Source of the DNA: GCA-002712045 sp028112705
Lineage (GTDB): Bacteria; Pseudomonadota; Alphaproteobacteria; Rhodobacterales; Rhodobacteraceae
Reading direction: 5' to 3'
Length of the DNA: 64,000 nucleotides
Assembly (NCBI GenBank): GCA_028112705.1
Contig: JAOGYN010000007.1
Span: forward strand, 1 to 64,000
A model generated the notes under the pieces. The model was not told the origin of the DNA. It saw nothing but the letters and a program-made list of their open reading frames with translations, and made no database searches. The position numbers and the translations under genes are program-made. This document shows positions 7,899 to 16,755 of this stretch, piece after piece. The first letter of the stretch is position 1. Every line of letters begins with the position of its first letter.

Positions 7899-8788
7899 GA
7901 TAATTCCAATGCCATTCTTTTTAAGACAACTCTTTGAATAATACTAATGATAGCTATTAGTGAGCCCGCAAGTATTGCTGCTGAAAATAAACCACTCCAA
8001 ATATGCAAGGTATTGCCAAAAGTACTACCCGAAAGCATCCTAAAACCTAGCCCACCACCACCACCAGATGGTAACTCACCCACTATAGCCCCTACCACTG
8101 CAGCCGCCATACCAAGCTTTAATGATGTGAAAAGATATGGTGTTGATCTTGGTGCTCTTAATTTAAACAAAACCTGAGTTTTAGATGCAGACCAAGTCTT
8201 CATTTGGTCAATTTCTAATTGATCTGGGCTTTTAAGACCTTTGACCATTCCAACTACTACTGGGAAAAAAGAAAGATACATAGATATAATTGCTATTGGC
8301 AGCAGACCTCTGAATCCAGCAGAGCCAAGCGCAACGATAATCATAGGCGCAATCGCAAGAATTGGAATTGTTTGACTAGTAATAATCCAAGGCATAACGC
8401 TCATGGCTGTTGCCCTATTATAAACTATACCTATGGCTAATAAAATACCTAGGCCTGTACCAAAAGCAAAACCATAAATTGTTTCATAAAAAGTTATCAA
8501 ACCATGGTAAACTAATGACCTTTTAGAAGTTATTTTTTTATTTATTGTTGTATCCCACATTTCTTTAGTAATCTGATGAGGGGTTGGCAACTTTGGTCTT
8601 TTTTGTGACCATGTTTGACTTATCAAATCAGCTGTCGACAGTGTAATTGAGGCTCTCTTCGCTTTGTCATATTCCCACGGAGCGTTCAAAACTACGGAAA
8701 AACCGTACCAAATTATAACAATAAACGTCATTACGCACACGACAGGTAATATTTTATTATCAGAACCTATCCACGACCTTTTATTCAT
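7895..8788 (-). CDS. ABC transporter permease (NitT/TauT type), first permease
   Basis: This permease of about 297 residues has an N-terminal membrane anchor and an unusually long periplasmic loop (about 70 residues, including WSQKRPKLPTPHQITKEMWD) before the core helices. The core shows the EAA-like GMVKGLKSPDQLEIDQMKTW and LRAPRSTPYLFTSLKLGMAA. I placed the start at the ATG at 8788, which overlaps the end of the ATPase gene by 8 bases; an upstream in-frame TTG at 8836 would overlap it far more and has no support. Two different permeases in one importer suggest a heterodimeric channel, as in riboflavin- and pyrimidine-type systems of this family. Confidence 0.85.
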   Translation of the reverse strand: MNKRSWIGSDNKILPVVCVMTFIVIIWYGFSVVLNAPWEYDKAKRASITLSTADLISQTWSQKRPKLPTPHQITKEMWDTTINKKITSKRSLVYHGLITFYETIYGFAFGTGLGILLAIGIVYNRATAMSVMPWIITSQTIPILAIAPMIIVALGSAGFRGLLPIAIISMYLSFFPVVVGMVKGLKSPDQLEIDQMKTWSASKTQVLFKLRAPRSTPYLFTSLKLGMAAAVVGAIVGELPSGGGGGLGFRMLSGSTFGNTLHIWSGLFSAAILAGSLIAIISIIQRVVLKRMALELS

Positions 8789-9563
8789 CGCTATGGCCTG
8801 CGCGTAATCCTTCTCGAACTCTTTGCGATATTTCAATAAACTCTTTAGAATCTCTTATTTCAAGTGGTCTTTCTCTCGGTAAATCACTATCTATTACATC
8901 AATAATTCGCCCCGGCCTCGGTGACATCACAACAATTTTGGTAGACAAGTATACTGCCTCAGGGATCGAATGGGTCACAAAGCAAATTGTTTTATTTGTA
9001 GACTTCCACAATTTCAAAAGTTGCTCGTTCAAATGATCCCGTACTATTTCATCTAAGGCTCCAAATGGTTCATCCATCAATAATATATCGGCATCAAACG
9101 CCAAAGCCCTAGCAATGCTAGCCCTTTGCTGCATTCCTCCAGACAATTGCCAGGGAAATTTTTTCTCAAAACCTGTCAGCTCTACCAAATCAAGAACCTT
9201 CTTAACTCTTTTTAGCTGCTCTTCTTTTGAGTAACCCATGATTTCCAAGGGTAATTTTATGTTCGCTGCTATGTTACGCCAAGGGTATAAACCAGCCGCC
9301 TGAAAAACATAACCGTATGCTCTAGACTCTCTGGCTTCTCTTGGGCTTACCCCATTTACAGTTACATCACCGTCAGTTGGCTCATCTAGATCTGCCAAAA
9401 CTCTTAATAAAGTTGTTTTTCCACACCCTGATGGTCCTATAAAAGATACAAATTCACCTTTATCAATCTTTAAATCAACATTTTTTAGGGCATGGACAGG
9501 ACCATCATTTGTTTCAAATGTAAGATCAAGGTTTGAAACCTTTATTACTTCAGATTGCACCAT
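8781..9563 (-). CDS. ABC transporter ATP-binding protein (NitT/TauT type)
   Basis: The 260-residue ATPase has all nucleotide-binding motifs: Walker A GPSGCGKTT near residue 43, Q-loop VFQAAGLYPW, signature LSGGMQQR, Walker B ILLMDEPFGALD and the switch His in FVTHSIPEAV. It belongs to the SsuB/TauB/ThiZ group that energises small-molecule import with two permeases and an NMT1-type binding protein. It follows the dihydropyrimidinase gene by 17 bases and overlaps the next permease gene by 8, so it belongs to the pyrimidine catabolic operon. Confidence 0.92.
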   Translation of the reverse strand: MVQSEVIKVSNLDLTFETNDGPVHALKNVDLKIDKGEFVSFIGPSGCGKTTLLRVLADLDEPTDGDVTVNGVSPREARESRAYGYVFQAAGLYPWRNIAANIKLPLEIMGYSKEEQLKRVKKVLDLVELTGFEKKFPWQLSGGMQQRASIARALAFDADILLMDEPFGALDEIVRDHLNEQLLKLWKSTNKTICFVTHSIPEAVYLSTKIVVMSPRPGRIIDVIDSDLPRERPLEIRDSKEFIEISQRVREGLRAGHSDE

Positions 9564-9580
9564 TAAAACCTTTCATAAAC

Positions 9581-11041
9581 TTATATACCAGCAGGAATAT
9601 TTAAAGGATCTCTATCAATACGACGGGGTGAATTGAGCATTTTCCATTTACTAAGAGCAGTATGGGCAGAAGGAAACGCAGGTCTTGGAATAAACCGTCC
9701 TCTACCTGGTTGCGGTTGACTGTTTTGACCCCATGCCCAGATCACATCACCACGATTAAGAGTATATCTAGCTTGCGCACTAACCTCAAAGCCCTCAAAG
9801 ACATTGTAATCTAGTACCGAATGATGATTTGTTGGTGAAATAGTCTTTGAAATCTTTGGATCCCAGACCACAATATCTGCATCCGCTCCTTCAACTATTG
9901 CACCTTTTTTAGGATAAATATTAAGTATTTTTGCTATATTGGTAGAGGTTGTTGCAACAAACTCATTAGGGGTTAATCTACCTGTTTCGACACCTTCTGT
10001 CCATAAAACAGCTAAACGCTCTTCTAAGCCGTTCGAACCATTTGGAATAATTCGAAAGTCATTCAAGCCTGCTCTTTTTTGTTCAGTACTAAATGCCGCA
10101 TGATCTGTAGCTACCACTTGTAAAGATCCTGATTGTAGTCCAGCCCACAAGCTATCTTGATGGTCCTTTGATCTAAACGGTGGGGACATGACCCTACGCG
10201 CTGCATGGTTCCAGTCAGTGTTAAAATATTCAGATTCATCAAGTGTTAAAAATTGTACTAATGGCTCTCCATACACCCTCATCCCTTTTTGCCTAGCTCT
10301 GCGAATTGCTTCATGAGTTTGCTCACAGCTAACATGAACAATATATAGGGGCACACCAGCAGTGTCTGCTATTGTAATTGCTCTATTAGCAGCCTCTCCT
10401 TCAAGTTCAGGTGGCCTAGAGTATGCGTGACCTTCAGGTCCTGTAATACCTTGGTCAAAATATTTTTGCTGAAGTTCAGCAACTAAATCTCCATTTTCCG
10501 CATGAACCATCGGTAAGGCACCAATCTCCGCACAGCGCTTAAAACTGGCAAACATCTCATCATCTTCAATCATTAAAGCACCCTTATAAGCCATAAAATG
10601 CTTAAAGCTATTTATCCCCATTTTAACTGCGTCTTCCATTTCATTGAAAACGTTTTCATTCCAGCCAGTAATAGCCATGTGATAACCTATATCAGAACAA
10701 ATTTGGGGAGCAGATTTTCTATGCCATTCATTGATAGCATTTTTTATGCTACCGTCGGCGCCTGGCAAGCAGAAATCTACAATCATTGTCGTTCCGCCTG
10801 CGGCTGCAGCCCAAGTACCACTTTCAAAAGTTTCTGCTGCAGTGGTCCCCATAAACGGCATTTCCAGATGAGTGTGTGGATCGATACCTCCAGGTATCAC
10901 GTATGCACCTTCAGCATCTATATACTCATCACCAGATAAATTTTCTCCAATCTGCTTAATGACTTCACCCTCGATAAGGACATCAGCTTTCCAGGAACGA
11001 TCAGCAGTACAGACCGTACCACCCTTAATAACTTTAGTCAT
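9581..11041 (-). CDS. hydA: Dihydropyrimidinase (D-hydantoinase)
   Basis: The 486-residue cyclic amidohydrolase opens dihydrouracil or dihydrothymine to N-carbamoyl-beta-amino acids, the second step of reductive pyrimidine breakdown. The binuclear metal site is intact: GGIDPHTHLEMP (His56, His58), the Lys of FMAYKG near residue 153 that is carboxylated in the family, HAENGD near 180, HVSCEQ near 236 and ATDHAAF near 312. The ATG follows a purine-rich AGGGGG. It lies between the carbamoylase gene (15 bases upstream) and the ABC importer genes. A hydantoinase acting on other cyclic ureides is possible, but preTA and a RutR-like regulator nearby favour pyrimidines. Confidence 0.93.
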   Translation of the reverse strand: MTKVIKGGTVCTADRSWKADVLIEGEVIKQIGENLSGDEYIDAEGAYVIPGGIDPHTHLEMPFMGTTAAETFESGTWAAAAGGTTMIVDFCLPGADGSIKNAINEWHRKSAPQICSDIGYHMAITGWNENVFNEMEDAVKMGINSFKHFMAYKGALMIEDDEMFASFKRCAEIGALPMVHAENGDLVAELQQKYFDQGITGPEGHAYSRPPELEGEAANRAITIADTAGVPLYIVHVSCEQTHEAIRRARQKGMRVYGEPLVQFLTLDESEYFNTDWNHAARRVMSPPFRSKDHQDSLWAGLQSGSLQVVATDHAAFSTEQKRAGLNDFRIIPNGSNGLEERLAVLWTEGVETGRLTPNEFVATTSTNIAKILNIYPKKGAIVEGADADIVVWDPKISKTISPTNHHSVLDYNVFEGFEVSAQARYTLNRGDVIWAWGQNSQPQPGRGRFIPRPAFPSAHTALSKWKMLNSPRRIDRDPLNIPAGI

Positions 11042-11056
11042 TTTTATACCCCCTAT

Positions 11057-12310
11057 TTAAACTTCTATAATTACAGCTGTCTCCAAGACAGCGTGTAAAA
11101 GAACGTCCGCACCAGCGGTTGCCCACTCTTTGCTGATTTCCTCCGCCTCATTATGACTAAGTCCATCAACACATGGACACATTACCATAGCTGTTGGCGC
11201 AACACGGTTAACCCAACACGCGTCATGGCCAGCGCCAGATATAAGATTCATATGACTATAACCAAGCTTTTCTGATGCGTTTCTAATAGCAGCAACACAT
11301 TTTTCATCAAACTCGACCGGATCAAAACCACCAACTTTTTCAAATTCAACCTCTAAACCCATATCATCACATATCTTATTAGCCTCTGACATTAGTCTTG
11401 TTTCCATATCAGCAATAACAGACAATTCTGGCGAACGCATATCTACGGTGAAGACAACTTTTCCTGGGATAACGTTTCTAGAGTTTGGATAAACATCAAC
11501 ATGCCCGGCAGCACCAACTGCGTGTGGTGCGTGGGACAAAGCAATTTCCTCAACCTTTTCAAGAATTCGCGCCATGCCCAAGCCAGCATTACGACGCATC
11601 GGCATTGGCGTAGACCCTGTATGACTAGCAGTACCTGATATTGTAATTTGCGTCCAAGACAACCCTTGGCCATGAGTAACCACTCCAATATCTTTCTCTT
11701 CGGCCTCCAAAATAGGTCCTTGCTCAATATGTAACTCAAAGAAAGCATGCATTTTTAGTTCACCAACTTCTTCGTCACCTCTCCATCCAATTCTAGCCAA
11801 TTCATCACCAAAAGTTTTACCTTCAGAATCCACTCTATCATAAGCCCAGTCCAAAGTGTGCATACCACCAAATACACCAGAAGATAGCATTGGTGGAGCA
11901 AAGCGAGTTCCCTCCTCATTTGACCAATTTGTAACAACGATTGGATGTTTGGTTTTAATTCCGAGATCATTTAAAGAACGAATAATTTCCAAACCACCTA
12001 ACACACCCAAAACACCATCATATTTACCACCAGTTGGCTGAGTATCCAGATGGGAACCAACACAAACAGGCAAGGCCTTAGGATCTGTTCCTTCTCTACG
12101 AGCAAACATATTTCCCATCTTGTCCAAACCCATAGAGCAGCCCTGATCCTCACACCACCTCTTAAAAAGATGGCGACCCTCAGAATCTTCATCCGTTAAA
12201 GTTTGTCTGTTATTGCCTCCAGCGACACCTGGTCCAATCTTGGCCATTTCCATTAAACTATCCCATAATCTATCGCCATTTATGCGCAAATTACTAATAC
12301 TTATCGCCAT
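11057..12310 (-). CDS. M20-family beta-ureidopropionase / N-carbamoyl-amino-acid hydrolase
   Basis: The 417-residue zinc hydrolase would cleave N-carbamoyl-beta-alanine (or the thymine-derived homologue) to beta-amino acid, CO2 and ammonia. Family motifs are present: GSHLDTQPTGGKYDGVLG around residues 84-101 with the His and Asp metal ligands, NEEGTRFAPPM near 131, ELHIEQGPILE near 192, and SGAGHDACWVNRVAPTAM near 375. Size and motifs match the AmaB/HyuC/PydC group. It is the first gene of the minus-strand operon, with AAAGGAG before its ATG and two good promoters upstream. Exact substrate cannot be read from sequence; context points to ureidopropionate. Confidence 0.9.
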   Translation of the reverse strand: MAISISNLRINGDRLWDSLMEMAKIGPGVAGGNNRQTLTDEDSEGRHLFKRWCEDQGCSMGLDKMGNMFARREGTDPKALPVCVGSHLDTQPTGGKYDGVLGVLGGLEIIRSLNDLGIKTKHPIVVTNWSNEEGTRFAPPMLSSGVFGGMHTLDWAYDRVDSEGKTFGDELARIGWRGDEEVGELKMHAFFELHIEQGPILEAEEKDIGVVTHGQGLSWTQITISGTASHTGSTPMPMRRNAGLGMARILEKVEEIALSHAPHAVGAAGHVDVYPNSRNVIPGKVVFTVDMRSPELSVIADMETRLMSEANKICDDMGLEVEFEKVGGFDPVEFDEKCVAAIRNASEKLGYSHMNLISGAGHDACWVNRVAPTAMVMCPCVDGLSHNEAEEISKEWATAGADVLLHAVLETAVIIEV

Positions 12311-12332
12311 AACTTTCTCCTTTAATTACTCT

Positions 12333-12361
12333 ATAGTACCACAAAAACTGACAAGATTCAA
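12333..12361 (-). promoter_or_regulatory. Predicted proximal promoter of the dihydropyrimidinase operon
   Basis: On the minus strand, TTGAAT (12361-12356) and TACTAT (12338-12333) are 17 bases apart, about 25 bases before the first start codon of the operon. Confidence 0.5.
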
Positions 12362-12364
12362 AAG

Positions 12365-12393
12365 ATAATGAACAGGCTATTTTCATTGGTCAA
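12365..12393 (-). promoter_or_regulatory. Predicted distal promoter of the dihydropyrimidinase operon
   Basis: On the minus strand, TTGACC (12393-12388) and CATTAT (12370-12365) are 17 bases apart. The -35 hexamer is part of the TTGACCA element that matches a half-site of the E. coli RutR consensus, which would allow direct repression. Confidence 0.5.
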
Positions 12394-12475
12394 GACCTTA
12401 TTACCAAGAAGCAAAAAGCTTAATCAATATTAACTGATTTTGCAAAATTATAAATTAGAGTTAACATTGACCAAT
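12385..12475. promoter_or_regulatory. Pair of inverted RutR-like half-sites in the divergent control region
   Basis: ATTGGTCAA at 12385-12393 and TTGACCAAT at 12467-12475 are perfect inverted 9-mers, 73 bases apart. Each contains TTGACCA/TGGTCAA, one half of the consensus TTGACCAnnTGGTCAA known for E. coli RutR (from memory). The left copy covers a -35 element of the catabolic operon and the right one lies about 57 bases before the regulator start codon. Neither is a full 16-base palindrome. Confidence 0.5.
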
Positions 12476-12529
12476 ATAAAAATTATTGGCTTAATAAAAT
12501 TATAATCTCAAACTAGGGTGATATGTTAT

Positions 12530-13183
12530 ATGGCTAGATCAAACTCGACAAAAAAAATTACGCGTATTCAACGTGAAAAAATGCAAATTATTCTGGATGC
12601 AGCGTTAGATGTTTTTTCAAACCATGGGTTTAGAGGTGCAACAATAGATATGATTGCTAAAAAAGCTAACCTATCAAAACCAAATATACTTTATTATTTT
12701 GATAGCAAGGACAAGATCCACGAAATGCTTCTGTCAAATCTATTAGAAACCTGGTTAGAGCCATTAAAACAAATTTCCCCAAAAGGTGAGCCAATAACAG
12801 AAATATGTTGCTATGTTGAACGAAAATTGGAAATGGCTAGAGACTACCCTAAAGAAAGCCGTTTGTTTGCAAATGAAATTTTGCAGGGAGCACCCAGAAT
12901 TCTTCATGCTTTAAATGGCCCACTAAAAAAGTTAACGGATGAAAAGGCAACTATAATAAATAGCTGGATATCTGACAAAAGAATTAATTCGGTTGAGCCG
13001 TATCATTTGATCTTTTCAATTTGGGCTATAACCCAACATTATGCTGATTTTGACGTGCAAATATTAGCAGTGATGGGAAAAAATAATGCTCAAAACAGGT
13101 TTGATGACGCAAATAAATTTTTAAAGGAACTTTTTACTCGCCTTCTGGAGCCCAAAGTAAAATTAAAAGAGCCATTGCTGTAA
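12530..13183 (+). CDS. rutR: RutR-like TetR-family regulator of pyrimidine catabolism
   Basis: The protein of about 217 residues has an N-terminal TetR helix-turn-helix (ALDVFSNHGFRGATIDMIAK, then LSKPNILYYFDSKDKIHEML). Unlike most TetR proteins, its ligand domain is also recognisable: YVERKLEMARDYPKESRLF, then NGPLKKLTDEKATIINSWI and IWAITQHYADFDVQ closely parallel E. coli RutR, which senses uracil and thymine. The ATG at 12530 is chosen because AGGGTGA precedes it by 8 bases; an in-frame GTG at 12518 lies inside that ribosome site. The gene is divergent from the dihydropyrimidinase operon, and its 3' end overlaps the convergent transporter gene by 50 bases. Confidence 0.88.
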   Translation: MARSNSTKKITRIQREKMQIILDAALDVFSNHGFRGATIDMIAKKANLSKPNILYYFDSKDKIHEMLLSNLLETWLEPLKQISPKGEPITEICCYVERKLEMARDYPKESRLFANEILQGAPRILHALNGPLKKLTDEKATIINSWISDKRINSVEPYHLIFSIWAITQHYADFDVQILAVMGKNNAQNRFDDANKFLKELFTRLLEPKVKLKEPLL

Positions 13184-14051
13184 CTATAATGCCATAGGTT
13201 ATACTTTGGGAAAAATTATTACTGCCCAAGCTTAGCTCCCAAACCAAGGCCCAGGGGGGGACGAGATACGTATATGCCATTACTTTTGAACTTGGCAAAA
13301 CTAATGTAGCAAATTGAATAAGAAAAAAAGTAATTACACTTGCTAAAATTGCAGTATAAAAAATAGTTTTCCAAACCATTGAGGGTAAAGAAAATAGATC
13401 TGTTTTCAGTAGATCAGAAAACCCGTATACCGATACTAAAACTAATGCAGCTGAAGTAGTCATTAGAACAAAAATTATAGGCTTCTCACCTCTGTTTAGT
13501 TTTCTAGCTAAAGGCGTATAAAGGGCATGGAAAATTACTCCTATAAAAAAAATAGCTTCTCCTATGCCAAAATCAAAAATAAAAAGCCGAGCCAAATCTC
13601 CATTGAAAATAACATAAAGAGCGCCAAACGCGCCAATAATTAAGCCAAAAAATATCCAAATCGTCATTTTTTGGCGCATTAAAACAAAGCCAAAAAAGCC
13701 ACTTAACAACGGAGCAAAAGTGAAGATGGCGGCCAATGATATCGATGACGCAAATCTCAAACCTTCAAACATCAAAACAAAATAAATTGAGATACAAGCT
13801 CCAAGTATAAAATACCTCCAAGGTGCAATAAATACTGCCTTAGGGATCGGCCCTCTTGATAATATAAAAGTTCCCAAAATAGAGACTGCAACCACAAATC
13901 TTAGCAAAGTAAACGCAGCGGGACTAATATCATTAGCAACCCTTACTCCAAGAGCAAAAGAGCCAGCAACCAAGCCAGAAAAGGCTAACATTGCTAAATG
14001 GCCTTTAACTTGATTACTAGATAAAGATATCAAAATTATTCTGCAGCACAC
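13134..14051 (-). CDS. EamA/DMT-family transporter in the preTA operon
   Basis: About 305 residues with roughly ten hydrophobic helices in two EamA repeats (KGHLAMLAFSGLVAGSFALG at the first helix; VMAYTYLVPPWALVWE in the second repeat). Such proteins are inner-membrane exporters or importers of small metabolites. The start is uncertain: a GTG at 14051 overlaps the end of preA by 16 bases, a TTG lies at 14033 and an ATG at 13991; family proteins usually have few residues before KGHLAML. Because it follows preTA directly it may move a pyrimidine catabolite such as a beta-amino acid, but nothing in the sequence shows the substrate. Confidence 0.78.
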   Translation of the reverse strand: MCCRIILISLSSNQVKGHLAMLAFSGLVAGSFALGVRVANDISPAAFTLLRFVVAVSILGTFILSRGPIPKAVFIAPWRYFILGACISIYFVLMFEGLRFASSISLAAIFTFAPLLSGFFGFVLMRQKMTIWIFFGLIIGAFGALYVIFNGDLARLFIFDFGIGEAIFFIGVIFHALYTPLARKLNRGEKPIIFVLMTTSAALVLVSVYGFSDLLKTDLFSLPSMVWKTIFYTAILASVITFFLIQFATLVLPSSKVMAYTYLVPPWALVWELSLGSNNFSQSITYGIIVTAMALLILLWAPEGE

Positions 14052-15337
14052 CCAACGTTATTCGGGTGTGTTGTCCAGTCAGCATGGTCATTTTCTATTA
14101 CTTTACCAGTCCTTGGATCAGTATCGCCCACAGTCATGGGCTCCATTGTAATACAATTATCAATAGGGCAAACATTTACACAAAGATTACACGCAACACA
14201 TTCCTCATCCAAAACGGTAAATTTTCTATCTTCAGACATAGAGATCGCTTGATGTGAAGTATCCTCACACGCAGCAAAACAACGGCCACAGTTTATGCAA
14301 AGGTCTTGGTCAATTTTTGCTTTAGCAACATAGTTAAGATTTAAATATTGCCAATCAGTGTAATTTGGAATTCCTTTTCCAACAATTTCACTTGTGCTTG
14401 TCATCTGTTTTTCATCCATCCAATCGGACAATCCACTAATCATTTCCTCTACTATCTTAAAGCCATAAGTCATTGCAGCAGTACAAACTTGCACATTACC
14501 GGCACCCATAACCATAAACTCTGCCGCATCTCTCCAAGTTGTTACACCACCAATCCCAGATATCGGCAATCCAGAAGTATTTGGGCTTCTAGCAATATCA
14601 GCGATCATGTTTAACGCAATTGGTTTTACTGCAGGCCCACAATAACCTCCGTGAGTTCCCTTTGTTCCTATCATCGGCTCTGGAGCAAATGAGTCTAAGT
14701 TGACGGAAGTGATTGAACTAATCGTATTAATCAAACTCACCGCGTCAGACCCTCCCCGGAGTGCCCCTTCGGCGGGTTTTAAAATGTCAGTAATATTAGG
14801 AGTAAGTTTCACAATACACGGCATTCGGGTATATTGCTTCACCCATCTTGTTACCATCTCAATGTATTCTGGGACTTGTCCAACAGCGGCTCCCATGCCA
14901 CGTTCACTCATTCCATGCGGGCATCCAAAGTTCAACTCAACTCCATCAGCACCAGTTTCTTCAACTAGAGGCAATAGTTTCTTCCAAGCTTCTTCAACAC
15001 ATGGAACCATAAGTGACGCTATCAAAGCTCTATCTGGATAGTCTCTTTTAACCTCTTTCATTTCTTGCAGATTTATTTCAAGAGGCCGGTCAGTTATCAA
15101 TTCTAAATTATTTAATCCTAGCAACCGGCGATCTGCTCCCCATATAGCACCGTATCTAGGGCCGTTAACATTTACTATTGGTGGTCCTTCTTCACCAACG
15201 GTCTTCCAAACAACTCCACCCCAACCAGCATCAAACGCTCTTCTTACGTTATAGGCTTTGTCTGTTGGAGGAGCTGATGCTAACCAAAAAGGGTTTGGTG
15301 ATTTGATACCAACGAAATCACTTTGTAAATTAGCCAT
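14036..15337 (-). CDS. preA: PreA, NAD-dependent dihydropyrimidine dehydrogenase catalytic subunit
   Basis: The 433-residue protein reduces uracil or thymine to the dihydro form, step one of the reductive pathway. The N-terminal 300 residues form an FMN-binding barrel like class 1 dihydroorotate dehydrogenase (NPFWLASAPPTDKAYNVRRA at the start; VELNFGCPHGMSERGMG with the catalytic-loop Cys near 170; GIGGVTTWRDAAEF for phosphate binding). The C terminus carries two [4Fe-4S] ferredoxin motifs, CINCGRCFAAC and CVACNLCVNVCP. It follows preT by 15 bases; together they form the two-subunit bacterial enzyme. Confidence 0.95.
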   Translation of the reverse strand: MANLQSDFVGIKSPNPFWLASAPPTDKAYNVRRAFDAGWGGVVWKTVGEEGPPIVNVNGPRYGAIWGADRRLLGLNNLELITDRPLEINLQEMKEVKRDYPDRALIASLMVPCVEEAWKKLLPLVEETGADGVELNFGCPHGMSERGMGAAVGQVPEYIEMVTRWVKQYTRMPCIVKLTPNITDILKPAEGALRGGSDAVSLINTISSITSVNLDSFAPEPMIGTKGTHGGYCGPAVKPIALNMIADIARSPNTSGLPISGIGGVTTWRDAAEFMVMGAGNVQVCTAAMTYGFKIVEEMISGLSDWMDEKQMTSTSEIVGKGIPNYTDWQYLNLNYVAKAKIDQDLCINCGRCFAACEDTSHQAISMSEDRKFTVLDEECVACNLCVNVCPIDNCITMEPMTVGDTDPRTGKVIENDHADWTTHPNNVGCAAE

Positions 15338-15352
15338 TAAAAAAACCTTTCG

Positions 15353-16696
15353 TTATTGCTTGTCAGAAATTAAGCTATTGTTGATACTTTCGGCAGCGTC
15401 TCTTCCTTGCGCAACAGCAGTAACTGTTAAATCCTCACCACCTTCTGCGCAATCACCGCCAGCCCATATACCATCGACAGAGGTGCGTCCCTCTTGATCA
15501 ATTATAATTTTACCATTTTTTAATTTTAAGTTACCCAACTCAGAATCAATACTTTGCCCTATTGCCTTAAAAATCTGATCAACCTCCAGCTCAAATTCTT
15601 CTGATTGAATCTCAAGAACACCATTTGATGATCTTGTATGCGCAAACTTAATAGAACTAGCATCCTCAGTTCCAGAGATTTCTACTGGACTAGCATTTTC
15701 GATGATTCTCACACCCTTGGAGGTAGCCAAGTCTTGCTCAAATTTTGAAGCACCCATTTTCGAACGCTCACGTCTATAAACAATGCTCACCTCATCTGCA
15801 CCCAACAACTTGGATTGCACAGCAGCATCCACTGCCGTCATTCCGCCTCCAATGACAGCAATTTTTCTTCCAATTGGTATGGTAGCTTTATTGTCATTTT
15901 GACGTAGCTCTTCTATGAATTTCACTGCATCAAGTACATTATTCTTATCAGTACCTGGCACAGATAATTCGTTAACACCCGCTAGTCCCACTCCTAAAAA
16001 GAGCGCATTGTATTCAGTTTTCAAGTCATCAAGAAAAATATTTTCGTTGAGTATGCAATTTGACTTAATTTCTATTCCACCAATTTCTAATAACCAATCT
16101 ATTTCTTTTTGTGCAAAATTATCAACAGACTTATAGGCCGCTATACCATATTCATTTAGCCCACCTGCTTTTTTATTTTTGTCAAAAATTGTAACTGCAT
16201 GTCCATGCGTTGCCAGCCTGTGTGCACACGCCAACCCAGCTGGCCCAGCCCCTATCACTCCAATTTTTAGACCTGTTTCAGGTGACCTTGAGAATGGATG
16301 AAGGCCCACCTCCATAACAGAATCTGTGGCAAAACGTTGTAAGCGACCAATCTCTACTGGTTTTCCTTCTGAAGCTTCCCTTACGCATGCCTGCTCACAC
16401 AAGGTTTCTGTAGGACATACCCGAGCGCACATTCCACCAAGAATATTTTGTGACAATATAGTTTTACCCGAAGCATTAGCCGTCCCTGTCATTATTTGTC
16501 GGATAAACAGTGGAATATCAATTGCTGTCGGGCAGGCCGTCACACAAGGAGCATCATAACAAAAATAACACCGATCAGATGCCATTAAAGCCTCATGCTC
16601 ACTCAAAGGCGGATGCAAATCTGTGAAATTATTCTCAACCTGCTCACTCGACAATCTATTAGCTACTATACCTTTAGTTGTGTTAGCTTGCGACAC
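15353..16696 (-). CDS. preT: PreT, NAD-dependent dihydropyrimidine dehydrogenase electron-input subunit
   Basis: The subunit of about 447 residues resembles the small subunit of glutamate synthase. N-terminal cysteines for iron-sulfur clusters are seen in CYFCYDAPCVTACPT and GGMCARVCPTETLCEQACV. An FAD site (GVIGAGPAGLACAHRL) and an NAD(P)H site (KIAVIGGGMTAVDAA) follow, ending in GIWAGGDCAEGG. I chose the GTG at 16696, which has GGAG at good spacing and gives the usual SQANTTKG-type N terminus; an ATG at 16738 would add 14 residues. It is the first gene of preT-preA-EamA and has its own promoter with a RutR-like palindrome. Confidence 0.93.
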   Translation of the reverse strand: MSQANTTKGIVANRLSSEQVENNFTDLHPPLSEHEALMASDRCYFCYDAPCVTACPTAIDIPLFIRQIMTGTANASGKTILSQNILGGMCARVCPTETLCEQACVREASEGKPVEIGRLQRFATDSVMEVGLHPFSRSPETGLKIGVIGAGPAGLACAHRLATHGHAVTIFDKNKKAGGLNEYGIAAYKSVDNFAQKEIDWLLEIGGIEIKSNCILNENIFLDDLKTEYNALFLGVGLAGVNELSVPGTDKNNVLDAVKFIEELRQNDNKATIPIGRKIAVIGGGMTAVDAAVQSKLLGADEVSIVYRRERSKMGASKFEQDLATSKGVRIIENASPVEISGTEDASSIKFAHTRSSNGVLEIQSEEFELEVDQIFKAIGQSIDSELGNLKLKNGKIIIDQEGRTSVDGIWAGGDCAEGGEDLTVTAVAQGRDAAESINNSLISDKQ

Positions 16697-16725
16697 ATTA
16701 ATACTCCAATTTAGTTTCTCACCAT

Positions 16726-16755
16726 AACATATGCACATATTAAAATATTTATCAA
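16726..16755 (-). promoter_or_regulatory. Predicted preT promoter
   Basis: On the minus strand, TTGATA (16755-16750) and TATGTT (16731-16726) are 18 bases apart, about 30 bases upstream of the chosen preT start. The -35 hexamer lies inside the RutR-like palindrome. Confidence 0.45.
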
